From positions 62,001 through 126,000 of the forward strand of contig NZ_JAJOMB010000002.1 of the NCBI RefSeq assembly GCF_021129305.1: DNA of 64,000 nt. The letters run 5' to 3'. A model generated the notes under the pieces. It searched no databases. It was not told the origin of the DNA and saw nothing but the letters and a program-made list of their open reading frames with translations. The translations under genes and the position numbers were made by a program. Of the stretch, positions 51,439 to 60,219 are shown one piece after another. This stretch comes from Kineosporia babensis (GTDB lineage: Bacteria > Actinomycetota > Actinomycetes > Actinomycetales > Kineosporiaceae). Positions within the stretch are counted from its first letter, which is position 1; every line of letters starts with the position of its first letter.

Positions 51439-51554
51439 GCCGTAACCGCGACCGGCCGTAGGCAACCGGTTCGTCCCACACGCATGCGACCCGTCACGTC
51501 CGCTCCGGCAGATTCACCAGCCACTGCGCAGAAGGACACGCCGCTCCCGCATGG

Positions 51555-51584
51555 TGGACGGTACTGCGCATTGCGCGGTACCTT
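51555..51584 (+). promoter_or_regulatory. Putative PadR promoter overlapped by a palindromic operator
   Basis: GGTACTGCGCA (51560-51570) and TGCGCGGTACC (51572-51582) form an 11-bp inverted repeat around one central base, with a single T/G wobble. It overlaps a possible promoter TGGACG (51555-51560), 18-base spacer, TACCTT (51579-51584), 64 bases before the PadR start. The site and geometry fit autorepression by PadR. Confidence 0.55.
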
Positions 51585-51647
51585 CCCAAGTGCGGCAGCG
51601 GCCTCAGGTGGATGAGGCGGCGGCCTGAGCCGGAGGTCGGGAGAGAG

Positions 51648-52097
51648 ATGGATACGACGCAGTTACTCAAGGGAGTGCTGGACGTCGCGGTGCTGGCGGT
51701 GGTCTCGCAGGAAGACGGGTACGGCTACGACGTGGTGCGGCGGTTGAGGGGGGCCGGCCTGGAGGGGGTCGGCGACGCCTCGGTCTACGGCACCTTGCGG
51801 CGGCTGTACGCGGGCGGGTCGCTCACCTCCTACGTGGTGCCCTCGGACGAGGGTCCGCACCGCAAGTACTACGGCATCACCCCGCGTGGCCGGGAGGAGC
51901 TCGGCGCGCAGCGGATCACCTGGGCCGGGTTCGCCGACACCATGACCGCGCTGCTGGCCGAGTCGGAAAAACCGGCGCACCAGGCAAAACCGGTAGAGCC
52001 GGTTCCGGGCGAGCCGCAGGACCCGGAACGAGAGCAGACCAGTAACACCGTGCCGCTGACCGAGCGGCGCCGCGTGGCTTCGGAGGGAACGCGATGA
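51648..52097 (+). CDS. PadR-family transcriptional regulator
   Basis: The ATG at 51648 gives 149 residues. The N-terminal winged helix reads LLKGVLDVAVLAVVSQEDGY, GYDVVRRLRGAGLEGVGDAS and VYGTLRRLYAGGSLTSYVVP, and it closes with RKYYGITPRGREEL, the PadR consensus. The tail is a Glu/Pro-rich linker with little helix, so it belongs to the short PadR class. It overlaps the first HAAS gene by 4 bases; PadR-HAAS pairs are common, with the PadR controlling the membrane protein. Confidence 0.93.
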   Translation: MDTTQLLKGVLDVAVLAVVSQEDGYGYDVVRRLRGAGLEGVGDASVYGTLRRLYAGGSLTSYVVPSDEGPHRKYYGITPRGREELGAQRITWAGFADTMTALLAESEKPAHQAKPVEPVPGEPQDPEREQTSNTVPLTERRRVASEGTR

Positions 52098-53242
52098 GCA
52101 CGCTGATCGAGGCACCCGGCCCGGTGCAGTACGTGGCCGCAGTCCGCCAGGAACTGGGTGATCTGGGCCCGGACGAGGTCGAGGAGCTCACCGGCGGGCT
52201 GGAGGCCGACCTGGTCGACGCTCTGGCCGACAGCCGGGCCACGCTGGTGGAGATGTTCGGGCGCCCGGAGGTGTACGCCGCCGAGCTTCGGGCCGCGGCC
52301 GGGCTTCCCCCACGCGCCGAACCCCGCAAGCGCTCGTTCCGGCCCACGAACCGGATCCGCAGCCAGGCCGAGCGGTTCGAACGCTGGCTGGACAACCAGT
52401 CTTTCGGCCCGGACGTGCGGGCCTTCGCGGTCACCGTCCGGCCGGTGTGGTGGGTTTTCCGGGCGCTGGTGATCTCCCAGCTGATCCTGGCGCAGCTGAC
52501 CGACGGCGTGGGCTGGATGCCCTACGGATTCACCCAGTGGCTGCTGTTCGTGATCCTGGCCGTGATCAGCATCGAGGCCGGCCGGCGCAACCTCGCCGAA
52601 CGGGACGCGCTGCGCCGCCGGCTGATCAGGGCGGCGGACGTCATCGCCGGGATCGCGCTGATCCTGGCCTTCTTCACGCTGCTGGTCGGCTCCCAGCCGG
52701 GTCCCCCCGCGGCCGCCGAATTCGTCGGAGGAGACGCGGACTCCGAAGTCATGGCTCAGTCCGACGGCATCTACAACGGCAGCCAACCGGTCCGGAACAT
52801 CTTCCCGTACGACTCCGAGGGCAACCCGCTCGAGGGTGTGCAGCTCTTCGACGAGCAGGGCCGGCCGCTCCAGCCGGTCGAGCGGGAGTTCAGCGACAAC
52901 GCCGAGAACGGCTGGAACTACGTCGAACTGGTTCCGGCGCAGACCGCTCAGGGGCAGGAACGGTTCAACGTCTACCCGCTGCAGGAAAGGATCTCCGGCT
53001 ACGACGAGAACGGCGAGGAGCTCCCGTCCACGATCCGCGCGCCCAGAGCGCCGGACCGGATGCAGTTCCCGGTGACCGTGCCCACTCCGGCCGAGGCAAC
53101 CGCAATCACGCCCTCCGCCGAGCCCTCTCAGATGCCCAGCCAGGAGCCCACTCAGGGACCCAGCCAAGGGCCCAGCCAGGAGCCGACCGCAGAAGCCACG
53201 CCGGGCAGCGAGACCCCGGAACCGACCGACCAGGGGGAATGA
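52094..53242 (+). CDS. HAAS-domain membrane protein with Ser/Pro-rich external tail
   Basis: The 382 residues begin with a HAAS domain (VAAVRQELGDLGPDEVEELT, LVDALADSRATLVEMFGRPE, VYAAELRAAAG). Three membrane helices follow (VWWVFRALVISQLILAQLTD, WLLFVILAVISIEAG, VIAGIALILAFFTLLVG). The region after the third helix, about 150 residues, should face outside; it ends in repeats of PSQEPTQ/GPSQ type. The ATGA overlap with PadR and with the next gene makes a three-gene operon. Confidence 0.85.
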   Translation: MSTLIEAPGPVQYVAAVRQELGDLGPDEVEELTGGLEADLVDALADSRATLVEMFGRPEVYAAELRAAAGLPPRAEPRKRSFRPTNRIRSQAERFERWLDNQSFGPDVRAFAVTVRPVWWVFRALVISQLILAQLTDGVGWMPYGFTQWLLFVILAVISIEAGRRNLAERDALRRRLIRAADVIAGIALILAFFTLLVGSQPGPPAAAEFVGGDADSEVMAQSDGIYNGSQPVRNIFPYDSEGNPLEGVQLFDEQGRPLQPVEREFSDNAENGWNYVELVPAQTAQGQERFNVYPLQERISGYDENGEELPSTIRAPRAPDRMQFPVTVPTPAEATAITPSAEPSQMPSQEPTQGPSQGPSQEPTAEATPGSETPEPTDQGE

Positions 53243-53892
53243 CGGTGCAAACGCTCCAGACCAGCAGCCGGGTGGGCGATTACGTCGAGGCGGTACGGGC
53301 CGAACTCGACGATCTGCCGGCCGAGACGATCGGTGAGCTCACCGACGGTCTGGCCGCCGACCTGACCGAATCGATAGCACCACAAGAGGTTCCGGCCCTG
53401 CGGTTCGGCCCGCCGAAAACCTATGCGGCGGAACTGCGAGAAGCCGCCGGTCTGCCCGGACGCGGCCGGCTCCGGCTCCCGAACGGCCGCACCTGGACGT
53501 TCCTGCGGGGTCTGTCCAGGGCCTTCGACACAGTGCGGGAGGACGTCCGCGGTCAGTTCGGCGCGGCCCTCGCCGGCCAGCGGTGGTGGCCGGTCCTGCG
53601 CGATCTGGCCCGGGCGGTTCGCCCGGCCTGGTGGGCCTTTCGCGCCTTCCTGGCCTACTGGTACATCTCGCAGTTGGGCAGCCAGCCGAACCACGAGCCG
53701 CTGGGCCGGGATCTCGGCCTGCCGCACAGCCCGCTCACCTGGCTGGCCATGCTCGGCCTGCTGCTGGTGAGCGTGGAACTCGGCCGCCGGCGGCAGCCCG
53801 CGGTGGTCGGCGCGCTGGTGCTGATGCTCAACCTGTGGCTGATCACCCTGGTTCTCCTGGTGCTGCCGCCCGAGCTGTACTGGGCCTGGTAG
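53239..53892 (+). CDS. Second HAAS-domain membrane protein
   Basis: A paralogue of the preceding protein, 217 residues from the ATG at 53239. The HAAS domain is VGDYVEAVRAELDDLPAETI, GELTDGLAADLTES and FGPPKTYAAELREAAGLPG. Membrane segments include AWWAFRAFLAYWYISQLG, PLTWLAMLGLLLVSVELG and VGALVLMLNLWLITLVLLVL. It lacks the long external tail of its partner. The hairpin at 53907-53945 ends the operon. Confidence 0.85.
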   Translation: MTVQTLQTSSRVGDYVEAVRAELDDLPAETIGELTDGLAADLTESIAPQEVPALRFGPPKTYAAELREAAGLPGRGRLRLPNGRTWTFLRGLSRAFDTVREDVRGQFGAALAGQRWWPVLRDLARAVRPAWWAFRAFLAYWYISQLGSQPNHEPLGRDLGLPHSPLTWLAMLGLLLVSVELGRRRQPAVVGALVLMLNLWLITLVLLVLPPELYWAW

Positions 53893-53906
53893 GCAACCAT
53901 CAGCAG

Positions 53907-53945
53907 AGGACGTCGGTGCCCACCCGAGGTGCGCACCGACGTCCT
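53907..53945. terminator. 18-bp bidirectional hairpin between the HAAS operon and the subtilase gene
   Basis: AGGACGTCGGTGCCCACC (53907-53924) pairs with GGTGCGCACCGACGTCCT (53928-53945) with one C/C mismatch and a CGA loop. It lies between convergent genes and shares a 17-mer with the pyrD hairpin. Confidence 0.75.
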
Positions 53946-53964
53946 TTGTTGACTGCAGTTGGTT

Positions 53965-55665
53965 TTACAGCTTGCCGGTCACCGCCGCCTTGGCGTTGAC
54001 GATGCCGTTGCCGTAGAACCCGTTGTTCTTCTTCGGGCCCTCACAGGTGGACTGGCTGGTGGAGACCACCCCGGTCGGCAGGATCCGGGTGTAGGTGACG
54101 GTTCGCGGAGTCGGGCAGGCCTTCTCCTTCGCCGAGTTCAGCAGCTTGGCCTCGGTCTTGGCCGGGCTCAGCCCCAGTCCGCTCTTGTCCTTCTTGCCGT
54201 ACTCGCTCACCACCAGAGCAGCCACCCCGGCGGCGTGCGGCGAGGCCATCGAGGTGCCCTGCAGGTACTGGTAGTACGCGACGGTCTTGCCCTTGGTGGA
54301 CTTGACCACGGCCGGGTTGGTCGGTTCGCCGTTCTCGTCGATGTCCCCGTTCAGCTCCGCCAGGTGCTTGGGGTAGGCGGCGAGGATGCCGGCGCCGAAG
54401 TCACGCTGCTGGTCGGCCGTGTCGTAGGTGTCGCCACCGGGGGCCGCCACGTCGCTCACACCCAGGCCGTAGCTGGAGTAGTAGGCCTTGCGCTCGCTCT
54501 GGCCGGTCGAGGTGACCGTGACCACGCCCTTGCTCTGGGCCGGGACGTTGAGGCAGGAAGCGTCGACCGTGCGCTCGTGCGCGACGCCTTCAGGGTAGTT
54601 CGGCGAGGTGGTGTCCTGCCGGGACTTGGTCAGATCGTGGTTCTCGTTGCCCTCGGCCGCCACCGGCAGCACGCCCTTGCCGCGGGCGTAGTCCACCGCC
54701 CGCTGCACCGCGGTCCGGGTGACCTGCTGCTGCTTCTGCTGCTCCGGGGTGTCGGCCGGGTTGTTCGTGCAGTTGTACAGCCACGGGTCGACGTAGTAGC
54801 TCATGTTCACCACGTCCACGCCGATGTCGCCGGCGTAGGTGAGGGCGTCCAGGGTGGCCTGCAGGAAGAAGTAGCCCGAGTCCTGACCGGCCCGGATGTT
54901 CACCAGCGTGACGTCCGGCGCCACCCCGGCGATCCCGATGCCGTTGACCGGCGAGCCGATCGTGCTGGCCACGTGCGTGCCGTGGCCGTCGTCGTCGACG
55001 TCGGCCGGGTCCTTGCAGCTGGCCACCTCGCACGGCCCGTCGATGTCCGGGATGTCGGTGACGAAGTTGCGCGAGAGCTTCTTGCTGAAGTTCGGCGCGA
55101 TGTCCGGGTGGCTGCCGTCCACCCCGGTGTCGATGATCCCGACCAGGACCTTCTTGCTGCCCTTCTGCTTGGCGTAGGAGCCCTTCTTGGTGGCGTCGAT
55201 CTGCTTCATGTCCCACTGCAGATCGGCCAGCGGCTCGCTGCTGGAGGTCTTGCCCGCACCCTTCGTGCTCGCCGCGCCCTGGGCCCCGGCCTGCTTGCGC
55301 AGCACTTCGATCTGCGCGGCGTCGGCCTTCTTGGTCTCGGGGGCCCGGCCGATCACCTGGTTCGGCGCGGCACCGAGGACGGACTTGTCGGCGTTCACCG
55401 CACTCTGGAAGCCGGCCTGGTCGCTGCGGGCGACCACGTAGCCGAGAGCGGCGTTCTCGGCGAGAACCGTGCCTCCGGCCTTCTGCACGGCGGCCTTGGC
55501 GGCCAGGGTGCCGCCCGCCTCCTGCAGGACGATGTAGTCGCTCGCCGTGGTCTTCTGGGTCACGGCTGCGGGTGCCGGTGCGGCCGAGGCCGGGGTGGTG
55601 GCCACCAGTGCGGTCCCGGCGACGGCGGTGATCGCCGTCGCCAGATAGACGCCCAGTTGTCGCAT
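53965..55665 (-). CDS. Secreted subtilisin-like serine protease (S8 family)
   Basis: The ATG at 55665, behind AAGGGA, gives 566 residues with a signal peptide (MRQLGVYLATAITAVAGTAL, cleavage near ASA-AP). An I9-type propeptide follows (SDYIVLQEAGGTLAAKAAVQ, YVVARSDQAGFQSAV). The catalytic triad is visible as Asp in LVGIIDTGVDGSHPDI, His in DDDGHGTHVASTIG and Ser in LQGTSMASPHAAGVAAL, with the oxyanion Asn region in VAAEGNENHDL. There is no C-terminal anchor, so it should be released outside the cell. Confidence 0.95.
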   Translation of the reverse strand: MRQLGVYLATAITAVAGTALVATTPASAAPAPAAVTQKTTASDYIVLQEAGGTLAAKAAVQKAGGTVLAENAALGYVVARSDQAGFQSAVNADKSVLGAAPNQVIGRAPETKKADAAQIEVLRKQAGAQGAASTKGAGKTSSSEPLADLQWDMKQIDATKKGSYAKQKGSKKVLVGIIDTGVDGSHPDIAPNFSKKLSRNFVTDIPDIDGPCEVASCKDPADVDDDGHGTHVASTIGSPVNGIGIAGVAPDVTLVNIRAGQDSGYFFLQATLDALTYAGDIGVDVVNMSYYVDPWLYNCTNNPADTPEQQKQQQVTRTAVQRAVDYARGKGVLPVAAEGNENHDLTKSRQDTTSPNYPEGVAHERTVDASCLNVPAQSKGVVTVTSTGQSERKAYYSSYGLGVSDVAAPGGDTYDTADQQRDFGAGILAAYPKHLAELNGDIDENGEPTNPAVVKSTKGKTVAYYQYLQGTSMASPHAAGVAALVVSEYGKKDKSGLGLSPAKTEAKLLNSAKEKACPTPRTVTYTRILPTGVVSTSQSTCEGPKKNNGFYGNGIVNAKAAVTGKL

Positions 55666-56304
55666 CGATTCGGTCCCTTCGTCGCGGATGTGTACGCGGA
55701 TGGAACGGGTCGGCAAGTGCCTGCCGTGACGGTGGCGAAGGAGCCGCGAACCGGCAGAAACAGTTCACATACCGGGATGACTTATACATGTTCTCCCGTC
55801 CGGATTGAACAGAACCGGACGTTTTTGTGACCAGAGACGTCTCCCGGTTCGGGCAGCGGTCGGCAGCCTGTTGGTCGCGCAGAGTAATTTGGGACGAATC
55901 TGTCCGTTCGCGAGCAGAAGGTCCCCGTCGGTGGGTGGTGGCCGGGCGGCGGTGAACTGATTCCCTCTTGTTACATCGGGCCGCGCCCGAGGCGAATGAC
56001 CCGAAGTTCATTCGTATTCACCCGGCCACGTTCGGTGATTCTCGAGCGGGGATGTATCACCGCGAGGGGCTGTCGGCTCTCCGGAGGGTCCGGTCGTCGG
56101 TGGTGACCGGTTCTTCGATGGTTGCTACGGTGAGTGACATGGGTCGGGAAACTGGATGCTGAATCCGTACCTACGGCTAGCTCCTTGCACAGAAAGTCTC
56201 AAGGTCCGGTTAGGCTGGCGCCCAATTGCGCGGATGCGGCGGCCAAGGCCGGTTCATGGGGGCGCGGTTCGGTGAACGGTGAGTCCTGCGAGGGGAATGT
56301 GGTT
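55666..56304. other. Divergent intergenic region (639 bases) between subtilase and sigma-factor genes
   Basis: No gene is recognised. The left part holds the subtilase promoter candidate. The right part holds the upstream in-frame extension of the sigma factor, open from 56134, which I regard as leader since it has no family content and the better ribosome binding site is GAGGGG at 56290-56295. Confidence 0.45.
55781..55809 (-). promoter_or_regulatory. Putative promoter of the subtilase gene
   Basis: On the minus strand TTCAAT (55804-55809), a 17-base spacer and TATAAG (55781-55786) lie in an unusually AT-rich stretch, about 115 bases before the start codon. Confidence 0.4.
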
Positions 56305-56877
56305 GTGCAGCAGCCTGTCGACGCTTCGGCAGACGATGCTGTCCCCGTTCCCGCGGCCACGCCGGTGACCGAGCACGAGATGCCCGCCCCGCTGGTCTTC
56401 GAGGAGTTCGTGGCCACCCGCGGCCCGAGCCTGGTGCGCCTGGCCCGCGGTCTGCTGCGCGACCCGTACCTGGCCGAGGACGTGGTGCAGGACGTGCTGG
56501 GCCGGGCGCTGCTGCAGTGGCACCGGGTCAGCGCGGCCAACGACGTGGACGCGTACGTGCGCCGGATGGTGGTCAACGCCTGCACCTCGTTCTTCCGGCG
56601 GGCCGCCCGGCGCGAGCGCACCACCGACTCGGTGCTGGTGCTGGACACCCCCTCGACCGACGGCGCGCAGAACCGGGCCGAACGCGACCAGTTGATCGCC
56701 CTGTTGCGCAAGCTGCCGGCCAAGCAGCGCGCGGTGCTGGTGCTGCGGCACTACGAAGGCCTGCCGGACAGCGAGATCGCCGTGCTGATGAAGTGTTCCG
56801 AGGTCACGGTGCGCAGCAACGCGCACCGTGGCCTGGCCAAGCTGCGGGACATGCTGACCGCGGTGCCCGCCGCTTAA
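56305..56877 (+). CDS. SigE-family (actinobacterial SigE70-type) ECF sigma factor
   Basis: Starting at GTG 56305 gives 190 residues; an upstream in-frame start at 56134 would add 57 residues without family content. Region 2 is FEEFVATRGPSLVRLARGLL, DPYLAEDVVQDVLGRALLQW and DVDAYVRRMVVNACTSFFRR; region 4 is LLRKLPAKQRAVLVLRHYEG followed by SDSEIAVLMKCSEVTVRSNA-like helix-turn-helix (LPDSEIAVLMKCSEVTVRSN). No anti-sigma factor gene is adjacent. Its stop overlaps the convergent DUF952 stop. Confidence 0.9.
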   Translation: MQQPVDASADDAVPVPAATPVTEHEMPAPLVFEEFVATRGPSLVRLARGLLRDPYLAEDVVQDVLGRALLQWHRVSAANDVDAYVRRMVVNACTSFFRRAARRERTTDSVLVLDTPSTDGAQNRAERDQLIALLRKLPAKQRAVLVLRHYEGLPDSEIAVLMKCSEVTVRSNAHRGLAKLRDMLTAVPAA

Positions 56878-57227
56878 GACACTTCGGGCACCTGCGGGCC
56901 GGTGAACTCCAGCACCGCCACCACGGCCGCGGTCGGGATCGGGCCGTAGAAGTGCGGGAACGGCTGGTCCGCACCCGGCACGTCGTCCCACCTCATCTCG
57001 GTGCCCTGCTGCGCGCACAGTTGCTCGTCCACCACCAGCAGCCGTAGTTCGCCGGCCGGCAGGTCGGCGTAGAAGCGCTGGTACACACCCACGGCCTGGG
57101 CCGGGGTCGAGCAGTGGATGAAGCCCTCCTGCTCCAGGGTGACGCCGCGGGTGGAGATCGAGTAGCTTCCGGCGGCCACCGCCGCGGCCCAGTCCTGGGC
57201 CAGGGCGATGTGCAGTACCCGGGTCAT
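56874..57227 (-). CDS. DUF952 family protein
   Basis: A small cytoplasmic protein of 117 residues with the DUF952 look: VLHIALAQDWAAAVAAGSYS, GFIHCSTPAQAVGVYQRFYA, LRLLVVDEQLCAQ and FPHFYGPIPTAAVVAV. The family is related to glutathione S-transferase-like/phosphodiesterase folds but has no proven activity. Its ATG overlaps the stop of the permease gene, so it is the second gene of that operon. It converges on the sigma-factor gene with a 4-base overlap at TTAA. Confidence 0.85.
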   Translation of the reverse strand: MTRVLHIALAQDWAAAVAAGSYSISTRGVTLEQEGFIHCSTPAQAVGVYQRFYADLPAGELRLLVVDEQLCAQQGTEMRWDDVPGADQPFPHFYGPIPTAAVVAVLEFTGPQVPEVS

Positions 57228-58438
57228 GCCCGCTCCTGCCGGGGGATCACGACTTCCTGGATGATCAGCAGGATCGCAGCGGCGATCGGGATCGCGATCA
57301 GGGCGCCCAGCACACCCAGCAGCGCCCCGCCGCCGAAGGCCGCGATCAGCGCCACCGCACCCGGCACGGCCACCGTGCGGGACATGATCCGCGGCGCGAT
57401 CAGATAGTTCTCCAGCTGCTGGTAGACCAGGTAGTACACGGCCGCGATCACGGCGATCTGGACCGACTGGAACAGCCCCACCAGCACCACCAGAATCGCC
57501 CCGATGGTGGCACCGACCAGCGGGATCAGGCCCAGCAGGCCCACCACGAAGGCCAGCACCGCGGCGTACGGGATGCCCAGGACCAGCATCATCACGTAGC
57601 TCAGCACCCCGTTGATGGTGGCGATCGTGACCTGCCCGGCCACGTAACCACCGATCCGTTTGAGGATCTCGTCGCCCAGCCGGCGCACCCGGTCACGCCG
57701 GGTCCGCGGCACCAGCCGGTAGCCCGCCTCGGCGATCGAGTTCAGCGAGGCCAGGAAGTACAGGGTCAGGATCAGCACGGTGAAGGTGCTGGCCAGGCCG
57801 GACAGCACGGCCCGGCCGGCGCCCAGCACCCCGCCGAACACCTGCATCACGGTGTCGCCGCTGCTGGCCCGGTCGCGGATCTGCTGGCTGAGGTTGTCCA
57901 CCACGCCGTACTCGGCGTTCAGCTCGTTGATCCAGGGCGTGCGGGTGAGGTTGTCGACCTGGTCGGGCGCGGATTCGATCAGCTCGCTGGCCTGCTCGAC
58001 CATGTCCGGGATGACCACCGCGGCGAAACCGCCGAAGATCCCCAGCACGCCGAGGAAGACGATGGCCACCGACCAGCCCCGGCCCAGCCCGCGGCGCTGC
58101 AGGAAGCGCACCACCGGGTCCAGGCCGACCGCCAGGAACGCCGCGATCACCACCAGGGTGATGGTCTGCGACAGGTCGGCGACCACCTTCATCAGCTGCC
58201 AGGCCAGCAGTGCGCCGATGGTGGCCACGAAGCCGAAGTAGAACGGGCCGTTGCGGTTGATCGGCGGTCCGGGCCGGCCGAAGCGCGGATCGCCCTTGAG
58301 CCGCCGCTCCTCGCCCTGAGGATCGGCCTGCGGGTCGGGTTCACCGGCCGGGTGCTCGGGGGTGGGCTCGGCGATCGGCGCGGGCTCGGGGGAGGACCCT
58401 AGGCTCGAGGGCTCTTCGGGGTCCGACTGCTGGGACAC
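57224..58438 (-). CDS. AI-2E family (PerM/TqsA) transporter
   Basis: I start at the GTG at 58438, behind GGAG, giving 404 residues; an ATG at 58483 would fall inside the upstream terminator. After a Pro/Glu-rich cytoplasmic N-terminus of about 80 residues come eight or so membrane helices (FGFVATIGALLAWQLMKVVA, ITLVVIAAFLAVGLDPVVRF, WSVAIVFLGVLGIFGGFAAV) and the family signature around GAVALIAAFGGGALLGVLGA. Members export signals or small molecules; the substrate here is unknown. It is translationally coupled to DUF952. Confidence 0.9.
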   Translation of the reverse strand: MSQQSDPEEPSSLGSSPEPAPIAEPTPEHPAGEPDPQADPQGEERRLKGDPRFGRPGPPINRNGPFYFGFVATIGALLAWQLMKVVADLSQTITLVVIAAFLAVGLDPVVRFLQRRGLGRGWSVAIVFLGVLGIFGGFAAVVIPDMVEQASELIESAPDQVDNLTRTPWINELNAEYGVVDNLSQQIRDRASSGDTVMQVFGGVLGAGRAVLSGLASTFTVLILTLYFLASLNSIAEAGYRLVPRTRRDRVRRLGDEILKRIGGYVAGQVTIATINGVLSYVMMLVLGIPYAAVLAFVVGLLGLIPLVGATIGAILVVLVGLFQSVQIAVIAAVYYLVYQQLENYLIAPRIMSRTVAVPGAVALIAAFGGGALLGVLGALIAIPIAAAILLIIQEVVIPRQERA

Positions 58439-58472
58439 AGCGCAGGGCTCCGTTCTGGGGCAGGTAAGCGGG

Positions 58473-58529
58473 GGTTTGGGCATTGTTGCCCAAACCCGGA
58501 AACGCCGCCCGGTAAGTAACCGGACGGCG
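58473..58529 (-). terminator. Two hairpins downstream of the DivIVA-like gene
   Basis: GGGTTTGGGCA (58473-58483) pairs with TGCCCAAACCC (58488-58498), and CGCCGCCCGGT pairs with ACCGGACGGCG (58503-58529 region, one mismatch). On the minus strand both lie just after the DivIVA-like stop and before the permease gene. Confidence 0.65.
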
Positions 58530-58544
58530 CCTGCGAGTAGAGGT

Positions 58545-59843
58545 TTAGCGCTTGGAGCCTGCGGGGGCGGCGTCCGGCAGCACGATGGTGCGCTGCTCAC
58601 CGTCCTGGCCGCCGTCGTGCGGCTCGTCCTGCGGGTTGTGCGCGGCGGCCTGGGCCGCCTGGTTCAGCGTGCCCACGTTCATCGGCATGCTGTTGCCGAG
58701 CAGCGCCCGCAGCTGGTCCAGGTGGCCGGTGATGCTGTCGCGCTGGCGGATCAGTTCGTCCACCTGGCGCTGGGCGGCCCGGCGGTTGCGGTCGGCCTCG
58801 CCCTTCGCCTCGGACAGCACCTTGTCGGCGTGCGCCCGGGCCTCGGCCATCACCTGGTCGGCGTTGCGCCGGGCGTTGCCGACCAGCGTCTTGGCGTGCT
58901 CGTCGGCGTCGCGCCGCACCGCTTCGGCCTGGGCCACGGCCTTCCCGGCGCGGGTCTCGGCGGCCGCGGCGCGCTGCTCGGCCTCGGACACCAGCTGGGT
59001 GGACTGGGCGACCGCCTGCTCGTGCCGCTCGGCGTCGAGGCGCTCGGCCTCTTCCCGCCGGGCCGCCAGCTTGACCTCGAGGTCGGTGCTCATCTGCTCG
59101 GCCCGGCTGCGGGCCTCCTCCAGAGCCGCGGCCGCGGCCGCGCGCATCTCCTCGGACTCCCGCTTGGCGGTGGAGCGCAGCTCCTCGGCGTCGCGCTTGG
59201 CGTGCCCGCGAGCCTCGTCGGTGTCCCGCTTGGTGGCCGCCCGCAGCTCGGTGACCTCACGCTCGGCCGTGGTGCGCAGCCGGGCCAGCTCGCGGTCGAC
59301 GTTGGTGCGCTTCTCCGACGTCTCGTGCTCGGTGACCGACTTCAGCTTCGAGGCCTCGCGCTCGGCCACGGCCAGCATCTCGTCGGACTTGCGGGTCGCC
59401 GTGGCGACGATGTCCTCGGCCTCACCGGTGGCCGTGCGGCGCAGCTCCGCGGTCTCCCGCTGGGCCACCGCCGTGGTCTCGGCCGCCTCGTTCTGGGCCG
59501 CCGCCCGGTGCTGGGCCGCCTCGACCCGGGCCTGGGCGACCGCTTCCTCGGCCTCCTTGGTGGCGGCCGCGATCACGTCGCTGGCCTGCTCCTCGGCCAG
59601 CCGTAGCAGCTGCTCGATCCGGGAACCGAGGCCGCTGTACGACGGGCGCTCGACCTCCCGCAGCTGCCGGTGGGACTCGGCGACCTCACCGGAGAGTTTC
59701 AGCGCCCGGGTGTCGAGTTCCTCGACCCGGGATCTGGCATCACGCAGGGAGGACTCCAGGGAGGCGATTCTCTCCTCCACCTGCGCGCGGTCGAAACCAC
59801 GCATGACGATCTGGAATCCATGGGGGCTCTGTTCGCCGGCCAC
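58545..59843 (-). CDS. DivIVA/FilP-like coiled-coil protein
   Basis: A 432-residue, almost wholly helical protein from a GTG start with GGGAGGA upstream. The N-terminus (SPHGFQIVMRGFDRAQVEER) resembles the membrane-targeting region of DivIVA proteins. From about residue 30 to 370 it is an Ala/Glu/Arg-rich coiled coil with recurring units such as AEREVTELRAATKRDTDEAR. The C-terminus is an unstructured tail rich in Asp, Gln and Pro. Related proteins (DivIVA, Scy, FilP) organise polar growth and the cell envelope in actinomycetes. Confidence 0.85.
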   Translation of the reverse strand: MAGEQSPHGFQIVMRGFDRAQVEERIASLESSLRDARSRVEELDTRALKLSGEVAESHRQLREVERPSYSGLGSRIEQLLRLAEEQASDVIAAATKEAEEAVAQARVEAAQHRAAAQNEAAETTAVAQRETAELRRTATGEAEDIVATATRKSDEMLAVAEREASKLKSVTEHETSEKRTNVDRELARLRTTAEREVTELRAATKRDTDEARGHAKRDAEELRSTAKRESEEMRAAAAAALEEARSRAEQMSTDLEVKLAARREEAERLDAERHEQAVAQSTQLVSEAEQRAAAAETRAGKAVAQAEAVRRDADEHAKTLVGNARRNADQVMAEARAHADKVLSEAKGEADRNRRAAQRQVDELIRQRDSITGHLDQLRALLGNSMPMNVGTLNQAAQAAAHNPQDEPHDGGQDGEQRTIVLPDAAPAGSKR

Positions 59844-60219
59844 TACTCAGTCCTCCCTGACGGCCCGCCGCCCGGGCCTAGACGTTCCTGTGTGCCTCGT
59901 GATTGTCCGTGCGTCTGCTCGCGCCCCGTCACGCCGCGAACGCCGAGCCCTTCACCCGGTGCCAGGCAGCGTACTCCGACCGCGCCTGGGGGGAAGGTGG
60001 CCAGAAGCGTCAAAATGCAGCCTGTTCGCTCGATAGGTGGCGGACTCCGCGAAGAGTGATCGTACGGTGCGTTTCAAGGTCATCCACGGATTGCAACCGC
60101 GATTTCGGGGCATGTAACCAAGTCTTGACGCGAACGCAGACGAGTTTGCCGTTTCGTCGCCGATTCGACGCCTGATCGGTAACCGGCCAGATCCGCAGGT
60201 CAGCGCGTTCTGATCCGGT
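59844..60219. other. Intergenic region (376 bases) without a gene
   Basis: It separates the 3' end of mce from the 5' end of the DivIVA-like gene, both on the minus strand. It must hold the DivIVA promoter, for which I see only weak candidates (TACGAT near 60060 on the minus strand). No RNA gene or repeat is seen. Confidence 0.45.

Noticed and set aside
56134-56304. Longer N-terminus for the SigE-type sigma factor
   Set aside because: The extra 57 residues have no family counterpart, and GAGGGG fits the GTG at 56305.
58439-58600. Longer N-terminus for the AI-2E family transporter
   Set aside because: These codons overlap the two hairpins that end the DivIVA-like gene; the GTG at 58438 has a GGAG site.
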